From assembly GCA_028715885.1 (NCBI GenBank), contig JAQUQX010000004.1, positions 1-64,000 on the forward strand: a stretch of DNA of 64,000 nucleotides, given 5' to 3'. Shown piece by piece: positions 31,607-40,467 of the stretch. A program made the position numbers and the translations under genes. How positions within the stretch are numbered: position 1 is the stretch's first letter; each line of letters opens with the position of its first letter. This DNA comes from Candidatus Methanoperedens sp. GTDB lineage: Archaea; Halobacteriota; Methanosarcinia; Methanosarcinales; Methanoperedenaceae. Under the pieces are notes generated by a model. It was not told the DNA's origin and made no database searches. It saw nothing but the letters and a program-made list of their open reading frames with translations.

Positions 31607-32539
31607 ATGCTCTATGATGCTTTTTACCAGTCACTTGATTACCTTCTCACCATAATCCCCGTAATGGTGATAGGAGTTGTTGCAGCAGAATTCCTTGTTG
31701 AGATCGGCTGGATACACAAGATCGGTTTCATGGTTTCGCCTTTGACAAGATTTGCGCATCTTCATGAAGAATGCAGCATAAGTTTCATCACAGCATTCGG
31801 TTCTCCCGCCGCGTCCAATTCGATGCTCAAAAAATTATATGATGACGGGCGGATTGAAAGAAAAGAGCTTATTGTAGCCTCCCTGATAAATTCATTTCCA
31901 TCCATAATAATGCATTGGAGAACGCTTTTACCTGTTTTTATTCCTCTTCTTGGTATGGCGGGCATGATATATCTTGGAATACTGACAGCAGTAGGGCTTT
32001 TAAGAACGTTCGTTACTCTAATGATCGGACACTTCCTGCTGGACAAAAAGCAGTATATTCCAGATAAAACCATGTATCAGCCTCCTTTATTTTTAAATGC
32101 ATTTAAACTAAGTATTAAAAAATCCAAAAAAACCATATTTCGAATTATCACGATGACTATTCCGGTTACTGTACTGGTATTTGTCCTGATCGATGCGGGA
32201 TTTTTCGAGGTTCTGGCTGGTTTTTTAAAGGAACATGCCGTTTTCATACCTGTGCCTGGTGAAGCGCTTCCCATAATAGCAGCGCAATTTACAGCCAACA
32301 TTGCAGCTTATACTATTGCAGGAAACCTTCTTTCAGCAGGCATTCTCAACACGAAGGAAATAGTATTATCCCTGCTTGTCGGAAAGATTCTTTCAAGCAT
32401 TGTGAGTATAAGAATTCTTATTCCATATTACGTGGGAATATTCGGTTCAAAGCTCGGCTCACAAATAATGATATATTCTGCAATACTCAGGGAGGGCATA
32501 CTGGTCGTTGCTACTGTTATTCTGGCATTCTCGTGGTAA
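31607..32539 (+). CDS. Nucleoside-recognition (Gate) domain membrane protein
   Basis: The 310-residue protein has about eight hydrophobic segments and two Gate-like repeats. FGSPAASNSMLKKLYDDGRI lies near residue 65, and AAQFTANIAAYTIAGNLL lies near 225. Family members include SpmA/B and the FeoB core. The archaeal stand-alone proteins (COG3366-like) are presumed transporters with unknown substrate. It is coupled by 7 bases to the ChrB-N-like gene and is the last gene of the first half of the phosphate island; a phosphorus-compound substrate would fit but is not shown. Confidence 0.83.
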   Translation: MLYDAFYQSLDYLLTIIPVMVIGVVAAEFLVEIGWIHKIGFMVSPLTRFAHLHEECSISFITAFGSPAASNSMLKKLYDDGRIERKELIVASLINSFPSIIMHWRTLLPVFIPLLGMAGMIYLGILTAVGLLRTFVTLMIGHFLLDKKQYIPDKTMYQPPLFLNAFKLSIKKSKKTIFRIITMTIPVTVLVFVLIDAGFFEVLAGFLKEHAVFIPVPGEALPIIAAQFTANIAAYTIAGNLLSAGILNTKEIVLSLLVGKILSSIVSIRILIPYYVGIFGSKLGSQIMIYSAILREGILVVATVILAFSW

Positions 32540-32629
32540 GAGTGATTTAAGCGAATGGGGTTTTTTATAGCCCTCTAATTAGACGCTTTGATATCATGAT
32601 GGCTGAGCCGCCACATACATGGCCCCCAT

Positions 32630-32685
32630 AATCTACTGACTTTATTTAGTATATATAGATTATTGAGATAAAATATATAATATTT
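32630..32685 (+). promoter_or_regulatory. Pho-box-like element B
   Basis: AATCTACTGACTTTATTTAG is followed by TATATATAGATTATTGAGAT and AAAATATATAATAT. It aligns without gaps with elements A, C and D. AATCTA/TAGATT flank 20 bases. The AATATATAAT end is a TATA box about 26 bases before the ATG at 32704, so the TIM-barrel gene should be leaderless and directly controlled. Confidence 0.78.
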
Positions 32686-32703
32686 AGAGTAAAGCTATAG
32701 CGC

Positions 32704-33591
32704 ATGAATACAAAAACAGGCATAAACTCTCCTCAGATAAAAGATTTTGGAGGAGCCATAGATCCATGTGAAGTGGAAATTATTGAGCTTGGTCTCGACA
32801 GGGTGAATTTTTTAGAAAAACAGAAAGAGGAGGAGATATTATCCAAAGCTGCACATCTCGCCTCGTCTTTTGGCACCGAATTTACTATTCATGCTCCACA
32901 TATCGATTCCAGGATAGAGGAAATAAGGATAGACTTTTCAGTAATCAACGCAAAAAATTTTATAATCATGGGAAACGTTTTCGAAATTGCCTCAAAAACA
33001 GGGGCAAAATACATAGTTGTTCACCCGGGTCATCAGAACGGCTCAAAAAAATGCTTTAATTTCAACATACTTAATTTAATTAAACTGTGTAAAGTAGCTG
33101 AGGAATACGGTGCTACCCTTCTTTTAGAAAACCTGTTTGACAGGCAGGGAGGAAATAAAATTGGTGTGTTGCCGGGCGAAATTTACCGTATAATTGAAAT
33201 GGTAGAGTCAGAAAATTTAAAGATTAATCTTGATATTGGACATGCGTTTATTGCATCAACTGCATACCGGTTGCCAATGGAAGATTATTTTGAGCTCGGC
33301 GAGTACGTATATCAAATGCATCTTCATGATAACTTTGGTACTCTGGAGTCTGAAGCAACGATGTTCGGGGATCGCCATCTATCTTTAGGACAGGGGAAAA
33401 TAAATTTCGGGGAAGTATTTAAAAACATTTTAAAAACTAATGTAAGGAACCTGATTCTTGAAGTTAAACACGCATCAAAAGAGGAAATCCTCAAAAGCCT
33501 TGCACAAATAAGAGATTTTCGCAATTTGAAAGCTGGTTTAATGTCTCCCAGAATAACCTGTTGCGTTAAGCCTGCTGTGGTATGCTTTTAG
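32704..33591 (+). CDS. TIM-barrel sugar-isomerase/AP-endonuclease-like protein
   Basis: The 295-residue product has the xylose-isomerase-like (AP endonuclease 2) barrel: EFTIHAPHID near 58, YIVVHPGHQNG near 102, LLLENLFDRQGG near 140, LDIGHAFIAS near 178, YQMHLHDNFG near 205 and LILEVKH near 255. The His/Glu/Asp set fits three divalent metals. Members are sugar epimerases or endonuclease IV-like nucleases; the substrate is not known. It starts right behind Pho-like element B, so it probably responds to phosphate. The C-terminal 25 residues, with two Cys, lie outside the barrel. Confidence 0.85.
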   Translation: MNTKTGINSPQIKDFGGAIDPCEVEIIELGLDRVNFLEKQKEEEILSKAAHLASSFGTEFTIHAPHIDSRIEEIRIDFSVINAKNFIIMGNVFEIASKTGAKYIVVHPGHQNGSKKCFNFNILNLIKLCKVAEEYGATLLLENLFDRQGGNKIGVLPGEIYRIIEMVESENLKINLDIGHAFIASTAYRLPMEDYFELGEYVYQMHLHDNFGTLESEATMFGDRHLSLGQGKINFGEVFKNILKTNVRNLILEVKHASKEEILKSLAQIRDFRNLKAGLMSPRITCCVKPAVVCF

Positions 33592-33598
33592 GAGGAAA

Positions 33599-33718
33599 AT
33601 GAAAGCAAGAGTTGTTTATATCGAGCCTGAGAAAGCAAAGAGGATTAATGAAATTCTTGCAGCAGAAAGAGAATTTCATGAAGCAAAGGAAAACGTTTGG
33701 AATCCTAAAATTTACTGA
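33599..33718 (+). CDS. 39-residue microprotein after the TIM-barrel gene
   Basis: The frame from ATG 33599 (behind AGGAGGA) to TGA 33716-33718 gives 39 residues: MKARVVYIEPEKAKRINEIL, then AAEREFHEAKENVWNPKIY. It starts 7 bases after the TIM-barrel stop, so the two are likely one transcript. The helix is highly charged. Its last codons are also the first bases of Pho-like element C. No family is recognised. Confidence 0.6.
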   Translation: MKARVVYIEPEKAKRINEILAAEREFHEAKENVWNPKIY

Positions 33719-33765
33719 TTTTATATAACATCTATAGATTATTGGGAGAAAGTATATATTATTTT
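33709..33765 (+). promoter_or_regulatory. Pho-box-like element C
   Basis: AATTTACTGATTTTATATAA is followed by CATCTATAGATTATTGGGAG and AAAGTATATATTATTT. It is nearly the same as element D upstream of pstS, and the similarity continues into the first codons of the pstS copy at 33796. The inner ATCTATAGAT is a perfect palindrome. Confidence 0.78.
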
Positions 33766-33795
33766 ATGCCAAAACTCCCGCTGTGATTAGACAAA

Positions 33796-33912
33796 ATGAA
33801 TCGATTAAAAACAATACAAATTTTGATTCTGGCAGGCGTACAGCCTGCGGTACAGCCGACTGCAACAGTGCAGCCCAAAAAATCTCTGGAAAAATATGGG
33901 GGTAAAGAATAA
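33796..33912 (+). pseudogene. Truncated pstS 5' copy acting as a leader ORF
   Basis: This 38-codon frame begins MNRLKTIQILILAGV, like PstS (MNRLKIILILVLAGV), then jumps to the PstS linker (QPTATVQP) and ends KSLEKYGGKE. The lipobox Cys has been deleted, so it cannot be a lipoprotein. About 130 bp, from element C through the signal sequence, match the pstS upstream region at 35312-35444. Its stop TAA overlaps the ATG of the S-layer gene by one base (TAATG), so it now acts as a coupled leader for that gene. Confidence 0.8.
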
Positions 33913-35174
33913 TGTGTAAAAAAATAACAGCAGTTGCATTAGTAACGTTAATGCTATTAGCAGCTTTACCCGCAAATGCAGCTATACAAGCAACAAAAGT
34001 GGAAATTCGAGGAGCGACAGCGAGCACGATAGAAAAAACGATTCCGTCTGGCGGCTTTAACCTGACCAACATTGTCAATGCACCGGTTAACTGGACGCCA
34101 CAGGGCTTTGCAGGTTTCTACTACGACCTGAAAGACGAGCTGGGCAGAGAGGAATTGGAGATACTCCAGACAGACCTATCAAAGAATCAGAGAGCTGTTG
34201 GAGAAAATAACTTAGTTTACAGAACTACTGCCCAGAAAAAGAAGCTGAAGGTTGTAAACGATGGGTTTAATGGTAGTGCAAGTGCGGCAACAGAAGCAGG
34301 TCTGGAGAAAGTAGGAAGTGCGTTTACCAGCAGCGGTGAATACCTCATCATGGGTTGGCAGGGAGAGAAATATATAGCCGTGAACAACAAGATTGATATA
34401 ATCAGCAAGCTTCTCTTTGAGCATGGAGCCACTGCTAATGAGAAGAAAACCTTAGCTGTAGGAGAGAAGTGGGATATAGGCGATGGCTGGGAACTCATTG
34501 CCCAGAGCATAGACGCTAAAGCATCACCAAGACAGGTATGGCTCACGTTGAGCTATAAGGGACAGAAGCTTGATGATAAAGTAGTCGCCCAGGGTAAAAT
34601 ATACACTTACGTTGAGAAGAGTATCGCAGAGGAGAGCGATGTGCCCATGTTCGTGACCAAGGTTGATAGCGTATTCGCAGGCGCAGATGGCGACATGGCT
34701 CAGTTAAGATTTACATGGGTGGTCTCTCGCAATGTAACAAAAATCAAGTCAGGAGAAACGATTGGAGCATTCAAAGTCAAGGACATAAACCAAACAGGTC
34801 TGCGTCTGGAACTTAAAAACGAGAAAATAATAACTCTTGACCAGAATGCGGTTATTGATCTAATTGGCAATATTAAATTAAAGGTGGCGGATAAAGCAGA
34901 TGTGCTCAGGCTCTACCCCAAGGTCGACTACGAGATGGCAAGCGCAAAACCAGCCACAACATCAACTATAACACCAATTGCAACGCCAACCATAATAGAA
35001 ACTGTAGCAACCAAAGCATTATCCATAACACCAACTATAACATCAACACCAGCGATTAACACTCCTGCACCGCCTGAGCCTCGTGTAACGTCGACTCTCG
35101 AAATGCCGGGATTTGAGGCTGTGTTCGCAATTTCAGGCTTGCTTGCGGTGGCATACCTTGTGCTGAGAAAGTAA
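33912..35174 (+). CDS. S-layer-family protein with PGF-CTERM anchor
   Basis: A surface protein of 420 residues: signal peptide (KITAVALVTLMLLAALPANA), an S-layer-duplication domain like those of Methanosarcina S-layer proteins (VNWTPQGFAGFYYDLKDELG, SSGEYLIMGWQGEKYIAV, WDIGDGWELIAQSIDAK), a Thr/Pro-rich stalk (about 340-395) and a C-terminal PGF-CTERM segment, EMPGFEAVFAISGLLAVAYL followed by basic VLRK. It should be processed by archaeosortase A. The gene is coupled to the truncated pstS leader and lies under Pho-like element C, so it may be a phosphate-controlled S-layer variant. An 8-bp hairpin terminator follows. Confidence 0.9.
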   Translation: MCKKITAVALVTLMLLAALPANAAIQATKVEIRGATASTIEKTIPSGGFNLTNIVNAPVNWTPQGFAGFYYDLKDELGREELEILQTDLSKNQRAVGENNLVYRTTAQKKKLKVVNDGFNGSASAATEAGLEKVGSAFTSSGEYLIMGWQGEKYIAVNNKIDIISKLLFEHGATANEKKTLAVGEKWDIGDGWELIAQSIDAKASPRQVWLTLSYKGQKLDDKVVAQGKIYTYVEKSIAEESDVPMFVTKVDSVFAGADGDMAQLRFTWVVSRNVTKIKSGETIGAFKVKDINQTGLRLELKNEKIITLDQNAVIDLIGNIKLKVADKADVLRLYPKVDYEMASAKPATTSTITPIATPTIIETVATKALSITPTITSTPAINTPAPPEPRVTSTLEMPGFEAVFAISGLLAVAYLVLRK

Positions 35175-35177
35175 GTA

Positions 35178-35210
35178 TGAAGGGTGTAACCCTTCACATT
35201 TTCTTTTTTT
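35178..35210 (+). terminator. Strong hairpin terminator after the S-layer gene
   Basis: TGAAGGGT-GTA-ACCCTTCA (35178-35196) is a perfect 8-bp stem, followed by ATTTTCTTTTTTT. It insulates the S-layer unit from pstS. Confidence 0.8.
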
Positions 35211-35311
35211 GTTAACTTTGGGCGCACAGGATAGCGCGGCTTTAAGTGCAAGCTATAAGGGTGCACTCCTATGAATCCGCGTATCTGGAAAACAAACGTT
35301 CAGAATTTTAA

Positions 35312-35368
35312 AATTTACTGATTTTATATAGTATCTATAGATTCTTGGGAGAAGCTATATATTATTTG
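35312..35368 (+). promoter_or_regulatory. Pho-box-like element D (pstSCAB promoter)
   Basis: AATTTACTGATTTTATATAG is followed by TATCTATAGATTCTTGGGAG and AAGCTATATATTATTT. The CTATATATTAT end is the TATA box, giving a leader of about 25 bases before pstS at 35400. It is one of four copies, each next to a phosphate-island gene. Confidence 0.82.
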
Positions 35369-35399
35369 ATGCTAAAACTCCTGCTGGTGATTAAACAAA

Positions 35400-36515
35400 A
35401 TGAATCGATTAAAGATAATTCTAATTCTGGTTCTGGCAGGCGTGTTGATAGCTGGATGTGTAAGCAAGCCGCCTGCCGAAGTACAGCCTACAGTGCAACC
35501 GACTGCAACCGTGCAGCCCACAAAAGCCCCGTCAACCTTAACTTTAAACGGCGCAGGTGCAACATTCCCATATCCCCTTATATCCAAATGGAGTTCGGAA
35601 TATAACAAAATAAAGCCGAATGTCCAGATCAATTACCAGAGCGTGGGAAGCGGCGCTGGTATAAAGCAAATAACCGAAAAAACAGTAGATTTTGGCGCCA
35701 GTGATGCGCCTCTCTCAGATAAGGAATACGCAAATGTTTCGGGACTCCTGCAAATACCCGAGTCCATAGGCGCGGTAGTTGTGGCATACAACCTCCCCGG
35801 CATACAGAAGGGAGTGAAATTGAGCGGCGATGTGGTCGCAGACATTTTCCTCGGGAAAATCACAAAATGGAACGACCCCAGGATTGTTTCGCTTAATCCC
35901 GGCATCCAGTTCCCGGCAAAGGACATTATCGTAGCGCACAGGAGTGATGGAAGCGGCACAACTTTCGTCTTCACGGATTATCTTTCAGCGGTAAGCCCTG
36001 ACTGGAAATCAAAAGCTGGAAAGGGTAAATCCGTCAACTGGCCTGTCGGTCTTGGCGGGAAAGGCAACGAGGGCGTTGCAGGTCTCTTAAGCCAGAACCC
36101 TTATGCCATAGGATATATCGAGCTGGCTTATGCTAAACTCCAGAACATCCCATATGCGTATATAAAGAACAAAGCAGGAAAGTTTATCGAGCCCACGCTT
36201 GAGACAACTGCAAGTGCTGCGGCAGGCGCAGTGTCAACGCTGCCCGCAGGCGATGCAAGCTGGTCATCCGTAAGTATTGTGGATGCACCGGGAGATAATT
36301 CATATCCCATCGGCAGTTTTACCTATCTTCTTGTCTACAAAGACCAGGCAGATAAGACAAAGGGTAAAGCACTGGCTGAATATCTCTGGTGGGTAATACA
36401 CGATGGTCAGCAATATTCCGCAGACCTGCTGTATGTACCATTGCCAAAAGAAGTCGTAAGCTTGAATGAAAAAACCATAAAGCTTATGAACTATAATGGG
36501 CAACCACTGATTTAG
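35400..36515 (+). CDS. pstS: Phosphate ABC transporter substrate-binding lipoprotein PstS
   Basis: PstS binds phosphate outside the cell and delivers it to PstCA. The 371-residue protein has a lipobox (LIAGC, Cys20), a Pro/Thr linker (about 22-42) and the PBP domain: LNGAGATFPYPLISKWSSEY, NYQSVGSGAGIKQI, DFGASDAPLSD, AHRSDGSGTTFVFTDYL and a C-terminal VYKDQADKTKGKALAEYLWW. The phosphate loops SGAG, SDAP and SDGSGTT are intact. It is the first gene of pstSCAB-phoU, behind element D. Confidence 0.97.
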   Translation: MNRLKIILILVLAGVLIAGCVSKPPAEVQPTVQPTATVQPTKAPSTLTLNGAGATFPYPLISKWSSEYNKIKPNVQINYQSVGSGAGIKQITEKTVDFGASDAPLSDKEYANVSGLLQIPESIGAVVVAYNLPGIQKGVKLSGDVVADIFLGKITKWNDPRIVSLNPGIQFPAKDIIVAHRSDGSGTTFVFTDYLSAVSPDWKSKAGKGKSVNWPVGLGGKGNEGVAGLLSQNPYAIGYIELAYAKLQNIPYAYIKNKAGKFIEPTLETTASAAAGAVSTLPAGDASWSSVSIVDAPGDNSYPIGSFTYLLVYKDQADKTKGKALAEYLWWVIHDGQQYSADLLYVPLPKEVVSLNEKTIKLMNYNGQPLI

Positions 36516-36516
36516 G

Positions 36517-37476
36517 ATGGATAGACCAAAATTGTCTTTTTTCAGTATCCGCCGGAGTAAGCTCTCCGGCGATTTTATTTTTGAAGCTGTTGTTGGTTTA
36601 TTTGCCCTGGGCGTAATAGTCCTTGCATTTTTATTATTCAGGGAGCTTTTAATTGAGTCTCAGCTTTCGTGGAATACTTTTGGCATGGGTTTTTTGACTG
36701 GCTCGACCTGGGACCCCGTGAGCGAGATATTCGGCGCCCTGCCTTTTATCTTCGGGACTCTGGTTTCATCGTTCCTTGCCCTGCTCATAGCTGTTCCCTT
36801 CAGCATTGGGATAGCGATATATCTCTCAGAACTTGCCCCGGAAAAGCTGAGGACGCCATTATCTTTCATCATCGAACTGCTCGCTGCCGTCCCGAGCGTC
36901 ATCATCGGGCTCTGGGGCATATTCATTCTCGCCCCGTTCATCCGCGACTATCTTGCTCCGCCCCTTTCCACTTACCTTGGTTTCCTGCCGCTCTTCCAGG
37001 GACCCATGTACGGTCTGTCCATGCTCACAGGCGGCGTGATACTTGCAATCATGATAATCCCGATAACTTCATCGGTATCAAGGGAAGTCATTATGACAGT
37101 GCCCTTACAGCAGCGGGAAGCAGCCCTCGCTCTTGGCGCTACGGGATGGGAGACCACACGGATTGCAGTTCTTCCTTACGCCAGATCAGGAATATTCGGC
37201 GCTGTGATTCTAGGCTTTGGCAGGGCGATAGGTGAAACGATGGCAGTAACAATGGTCATCGGGAACAGTCCCAGGATTTCGGAATCCCTTTTCTCGCCAT
37301 CATATACGATGGCTTCTGTTATAGCAAATGAGTTTGTGGAGGCAACGTCAAAGCTTTACATCTCATCTCTTATCGAGATCGGGTTTTTGCTCCTGCTCAT
37401 CTCGGTCATCATCAACATAGCAGCCAGGATTTTGGTGTGGAAGATGTTTAAAGTAGAGGGAGGCGGGAGAGCGTGA
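36517..37476 (+). CDS. pstC: Phosphate ABC transporter permease PstC
   Basis: An inner-membrane permease of 319 residues with about six helices. The family's EAA-type loop appears as EAALALGATGWETTRIAVLP near 205-225, and PFSIGIAIYLSELAPEKLR and LAAVPSVIIGLWGIF lie in the first half. It starts 1 base after the pstS stop and overlaps pstA by 4 bases, so the operon is tightly coupled. The length and motif order are normal. Confidence 0.96.
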   Translation: MDRPKLSFFSIRRSKLSGDFIFEAVVGLFALGVIVLAFLLFRELLIESQLSWNTFGMGFLTGSTWDPVSEIFGALPFIFGTLVSSFLALLIAVPFSIGIAIYLSELAPEKLRTPLSFIIELLAAVPSVIIGLWGIFILAPFIRDYLAPPLSTYLGFLPLFQGPMYGLSMLTGGVILAIMIIPITSSVSREVIMTVPLQQREAALALGATGWETTRIAVLPYARSGIFGAVILGFGRAIGETMAVTMVIGNSPRISESLFSPSYTMASVIANEFVEATSKLYISSLIEIGFLLLLISVIINIAARILVWKMFKVEGGGRA

Positions 37477-38306
37477 AATGGAATAAAAGAAGATTGATTG
37501 ACAGGATCATGTCAATCCTGACCGCTGCCTGCGTTGTAATTGCCATAATCCCACTGCTGAGCATCCTCTATACGGTAATCATCAATGGGATATCTGCTAT
37601 AGACCTGGATTTTCTTACACAGCTCCCCAAACCTGTTGGCGAAGCGGGAGGCGGGCTTGGGAATGCAATCCAGGGGACATTTATTGTTGTGGGGATTGCC
37701 TGCTTAATCGGGCTTCCTGTAGGCATTCTTTCAGGGATCTATCTTTCAGAATACGGGGAAAACAGGTTCGGCAGAATGGTAAGCTTTGTGGCTGATGTCC
37801 TCACTGGCACACCCTCTATAGTGGCAGGGATGTTCGGTTATACTTTCATAGTCCTTTATTTCGGAAGCTTCTCGGCAATCGCAGGCGGGGTGGCGCTGTC
37901 GGTATTGATGATACCAGTCGTCACAAGAACCACCGAGGAATCACTCAAACTTGTACCGGCATCAATTAAAGAGGCTTCGCTGGCGCTTGGAATACCAAGA
38001 TGGAAAACAACGCTGCATATCGTTCTAAGTACCGCAAGAAGCGGCATAATTACGGGTGCATTACTGGCAATTGCAAGGATATCGGGTGAGACCGCGCCTC
38101 TCCTTTTCACTTCCTTCGGGAATATGTTCTGGGCTAACGGGGTAGACAAACCAATATCCACCCTGCCGGTTCAGATTTATACATATGCAGTAACACCCTT
38201 TCCCGACTGGCATGCCAAAGCGTGGGCTGGGGCTCTCGTTCTGATTATCCTGATTCTTATCTTGAATATTAGCGTGAGGTTCGCAACTCGAAGAAAATAT
38301 GGTTAA
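37473..38306 (+). CDS. pstA: Phosphate ABC transporter permease PstA
   Basis: The second permease, 277 residues and about six helices. [16 protein letters not shown] near 85, [17 protein letters not shown] near 110 and the EAA loop [20 protein letters not shown] near 165-185 identify it; [16 protein letters not shown] is also typical. It begins with GTG (GTGAAATGG) overlapping the pstC stop, and is followed 13 bases later by pstB. Confidence 0.96.
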   Translation: MKWNKRRLIDRIMSILTAACVVIAIIPLLSILYTVIINGISAIDLDFLTQLPKPVGEAGGGLGNAIQGTFIVVGIACLIGLPVGILSGIYLSEYGENRFGRMVSFVADVLTGTPSIVAGMFGYTFIVLYFGSFSAIAGGVALSVLMIPVVTRTTEESLKLVPASIKEASLALGIPRWKTTLHIVLSTARSGIITGALLAIARISGETAPLLFTSFGNMFWANGVDKPISTLPVQIYTYAVTPFPDWHAKAWAGALVLIILILILNISVRFATRRKYG

Positions 38307-38319
38307 AAGGAGTATCAAC

Positions 38320-39078
38320 ATGCAGAATAAAATAACAGTAGAAAATCTCAATGCATCGTTTGGAGCTAAACAGGTACTGCATGACATCAATATTGGTATC
38401 GAGAAAAACGGGATAACCGCCATCATAGGTCCTTCAGGATGCGGAAAATCCACATTCATCCGGTGCCTCAACAGAATGCATGAAGTTGTATCCAAAGCAA
38501 GAGTTTCAGGAAAAGTGCTGGTTGATGGCAAGGATATCTACGATAGCGATATCGACCCTGTGGACATAAGAAGGCGCATAGGCATGGTATTCCAGAAGCC
38601 TAACCCCTTTCCCACTATGTCTATATACGATAATGTTGCGGCTGGATTGAAGCTCAATGGCATAAATGATAAGGAAATCCTTGATAAGACAGTTGAGGAA
38701 AGTCTTAAAAAAGCCGCCCTCTGGGATGAAGTTAAGAACGACCTCAATAAATCGGGTGTAAGTTTATCAGGGGGTCAGCAGCAGCGCCTCTGCATAGCAA
38801 GGGCATTAGCCGTTGAGCCGGAAGTCATCCTGTTTGACGAGCCCTGCTCAGCTTTAGACCCTATCTCTACAAGTAAGATAGAAGATTTAATGACAGGGCT
38901 TAAGGAAAAATATACCCTTGTTATAGTAACGCATAATATGCAGCAGGCTGCAAGAGTAAGCGATTATACAGCGTTCTTTTTATATGGAAAGATGATAGAG
39001 TTTGGAGAAACAAATCAGATATTTAAGAAACCAAAGGAGAAAAGTACTGAAGATTACATAGTCGGGAGGTTTGGATAA
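38320..39078 (+). CDS. pstB: Phosphate ABC transporter ATP-binding protein PstB
   Basis: The ATPase of phosphate import, 252 residues. Walker A ([17 protein letters not shown] near 38), the Q-loop region [18 protein letters not shown], signature [16 protein letters not shown] near 150 and Walker [14 protein letters not shown] near 170 are all present, as is the PstB-specific [10 protein letters not shown]. The ATG at 38320 follows AAAGGAG. It is followed at once by phoU, whose ribosome site lies in the pstB end. Confidence 0.97.
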   Translation: MQNKITVENLNASFGAKQVLHDINIGIEKNGITAIIGPSGCGKSTFIRCLNRMHEVVSKARVSGKVLVDGKDIYDSDIDPVDIRRRIGMVFQKPNPFPTMSIYDNVAAGLKLNGINDKEILDKTVEESLKKAALWDEVKNDLNKSGVSLSGGQQQRLCIARALAVEPEVILFDEPCSALDPISTSKIEDLMTGLKEKYTLVIVTHNMQQAARVSDYTAFFLYGKMIEFGETNQIFKKPKEKSTEDYIVGRFG

Positions 39079-39079
39079 C

Positions 39080-39733
39080 ATGACACGGGAAGCATATCAC
39101 AAAGACCTGCACAAATTAAGGGAGGAAGTGCTTAACATGGGAAGCCTTGTAGGCAAGACGATAGGAGATGCCGTATTATCTCTTAAGAATCGGGATGTTG
39201 AGTTGGCACAGAAAGTTATTGATATGGATAAAGAAATTGACGGCATCGATCACACCATTGAGGAAGACTGCATGCGCCTTCTTGCGCTCCAGCAGCCTAT
39301 GGCGAGGGATTTGAGGCTTATAATCTCGGTATTGAAAATGAGCATCGACCTTGAAAGGATGGGCGACCTTGCCCTGGAAATAGCTGTTATTACAAAGATA
39401 ACAGCTAATGTACCCCCCGTAAAACCCCTTATAGATATACCAAGAATGTCAGAGATATGTCAGCAAATGCTGGCAAATACCATGAACGCCTTTGAAAACA
39501 AGGACGTTGAGCTTGCAAAGGCTGTTGCGAAGCGGGATGATGAGATAGATATGCTCTTTGATCAGATAAGAAGAGAACTGATTTCTTATATGATCGAAGA
39601 CCCGAAAAAGATAACCGGCGCCCAGCATCTGACGTTTGTGGCGAGGTATCTTGAGAGGATAGGGGATCACATAACGAATCTCTGCGAAAATGTGGTTTTT
39701 ATGGTGACAGGGGAACGGGTTGAATTGAATTAA
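39080..39733 (+). CDS. phoU: Phosphate-uptake regulator PhoU
   Basis: A 217-residue all-helical protein with two PhoU repeats: DHTIEEDCMRLLALQQPMAR with LRLIISVLKMSIDLERMGDL in the first, and AQHLTFVARYLERIGDHITN in the second, with the E/DxxxD metal-binding clusters intact. PhoU restrains Pst transport and signalling. The ATG at 39080 follows GGGAGG. It ends the pstSCAB-phoU operon. It is distinct from the AbrB-PhoU fusion at 28556 and the DUF47 protein at 39827, so the locus carries three PhoU-type proteins. Confidence 0.95.
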   Translation: MTREAYHKDLHKLREEVLNMGSLVGKTIGDAVLSLKNRDVELAQKVIDMDKEIDGIDHTIEEDCMRLLALQQPMARDLRLIISVLKMSIDLERMGDLALEIAVITKITANVPPVKPLIDIPRMSEICQQMLANTMNAFENKDVELAKAVAKRDDEIDMLFDQIRRELISYMIEDPKKITGAQHLTFVARYLERIGDHITNLCENVVFMVTGERVELN

Positions 39734-39826
39734 TATCGACGTTCCACGCATAAATCTATTAAATCAAAATAGAAAAACATAATAGCAAGGGTGTTATTAC
39801 GTTTATTAAAAAAGGATGATTGAAAT

Positions 39827-40456
39827 ATGGGACTGAAAGAATGGATTCTTCCCCAGGATAAACACTTCTTCAACATGCTGGAGAATGAATCGCAAAACGT
39901 GCTGGACGGCTCAAATGCCTTCCTTGATATGCTTAAAAATTATAGTAACATAAAGGAAAAGCAGCAAAAAATAAAAGATATCGAACATCAGGGCGACGAT
40001 TTTGTCCATGAGATATTTGAAGAGCTAAATAAGACCTTCATAACCCCTATAGATCACGAGGACATCTCCGCGCTGGCGTCAGCATTTGACGACGTGCTGG
40101 ATTATATTGACGGCACCGCAACACGCCTTGTCCTGTATGAAATTGAAAAACCTGAAGAAGGCATGATAAAATTAGCCGAAGTGCTTGTGAAGCAGGCTAC
40201 TGAGCTGAATATCGCGCTTGCAGGTTTACGCAACATTAAGAATCCCAGAGAAATAGAAACTAGGTGCATCGAGGTCAACCGGCTTGAAAATGTTGCAGAT
40301 GATATTTATAAAACATCAGTGGCGCAGCTTTTCAAACGGAAAGATGCGATAGAGATAATGAAACTGAAAGAGGTATATGAGCGCCTCGAGTTTGCAACCG
40401 ATAAGTGCGAGGACGCTGCAAACGTTATCAGCGATATTGTTGTAAAGAACAGCTAA
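39827..40456 (+). CDS. DUF47 (PhoU-like) accessory protein of Pit
   Basis: The 209-residue helical protein matches the DUF47/TIGR00153 family, which regularly pairs with Pit phosphate transporters. Typical segments are IEHQGDDFVHEIFEELNKTF, ITPIDHEDISALASAFDDVLDYID (here read in two parts) and RLEFATDKCEDAANVISDIV. It lies 11 bases before pit, with a 93-base gap and no obvious Pho-like element upstream. It probably gates the Pit transporter. Confidence 0.93.
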   Translation: MGLKEWILPQDKHFFNMLENESQNVLDGSNAFLDMLKNYSNIKEKQQKIKDIEHQGDDFVHEIFEELNKTFITPIDHEDISALASAFDDVLDYIDGTATRLVLYEIEKPEEGMIKLAEVLVKQATELNIALAGLRNIKNPREIETRCIEVNRLENVADDIYKTSVAQLFKRKDAIEIMKLKEVYERLEFATDKCEDAANVISDIVVKNS

Positions 40457-40467
40457 AAGGTGGTATT

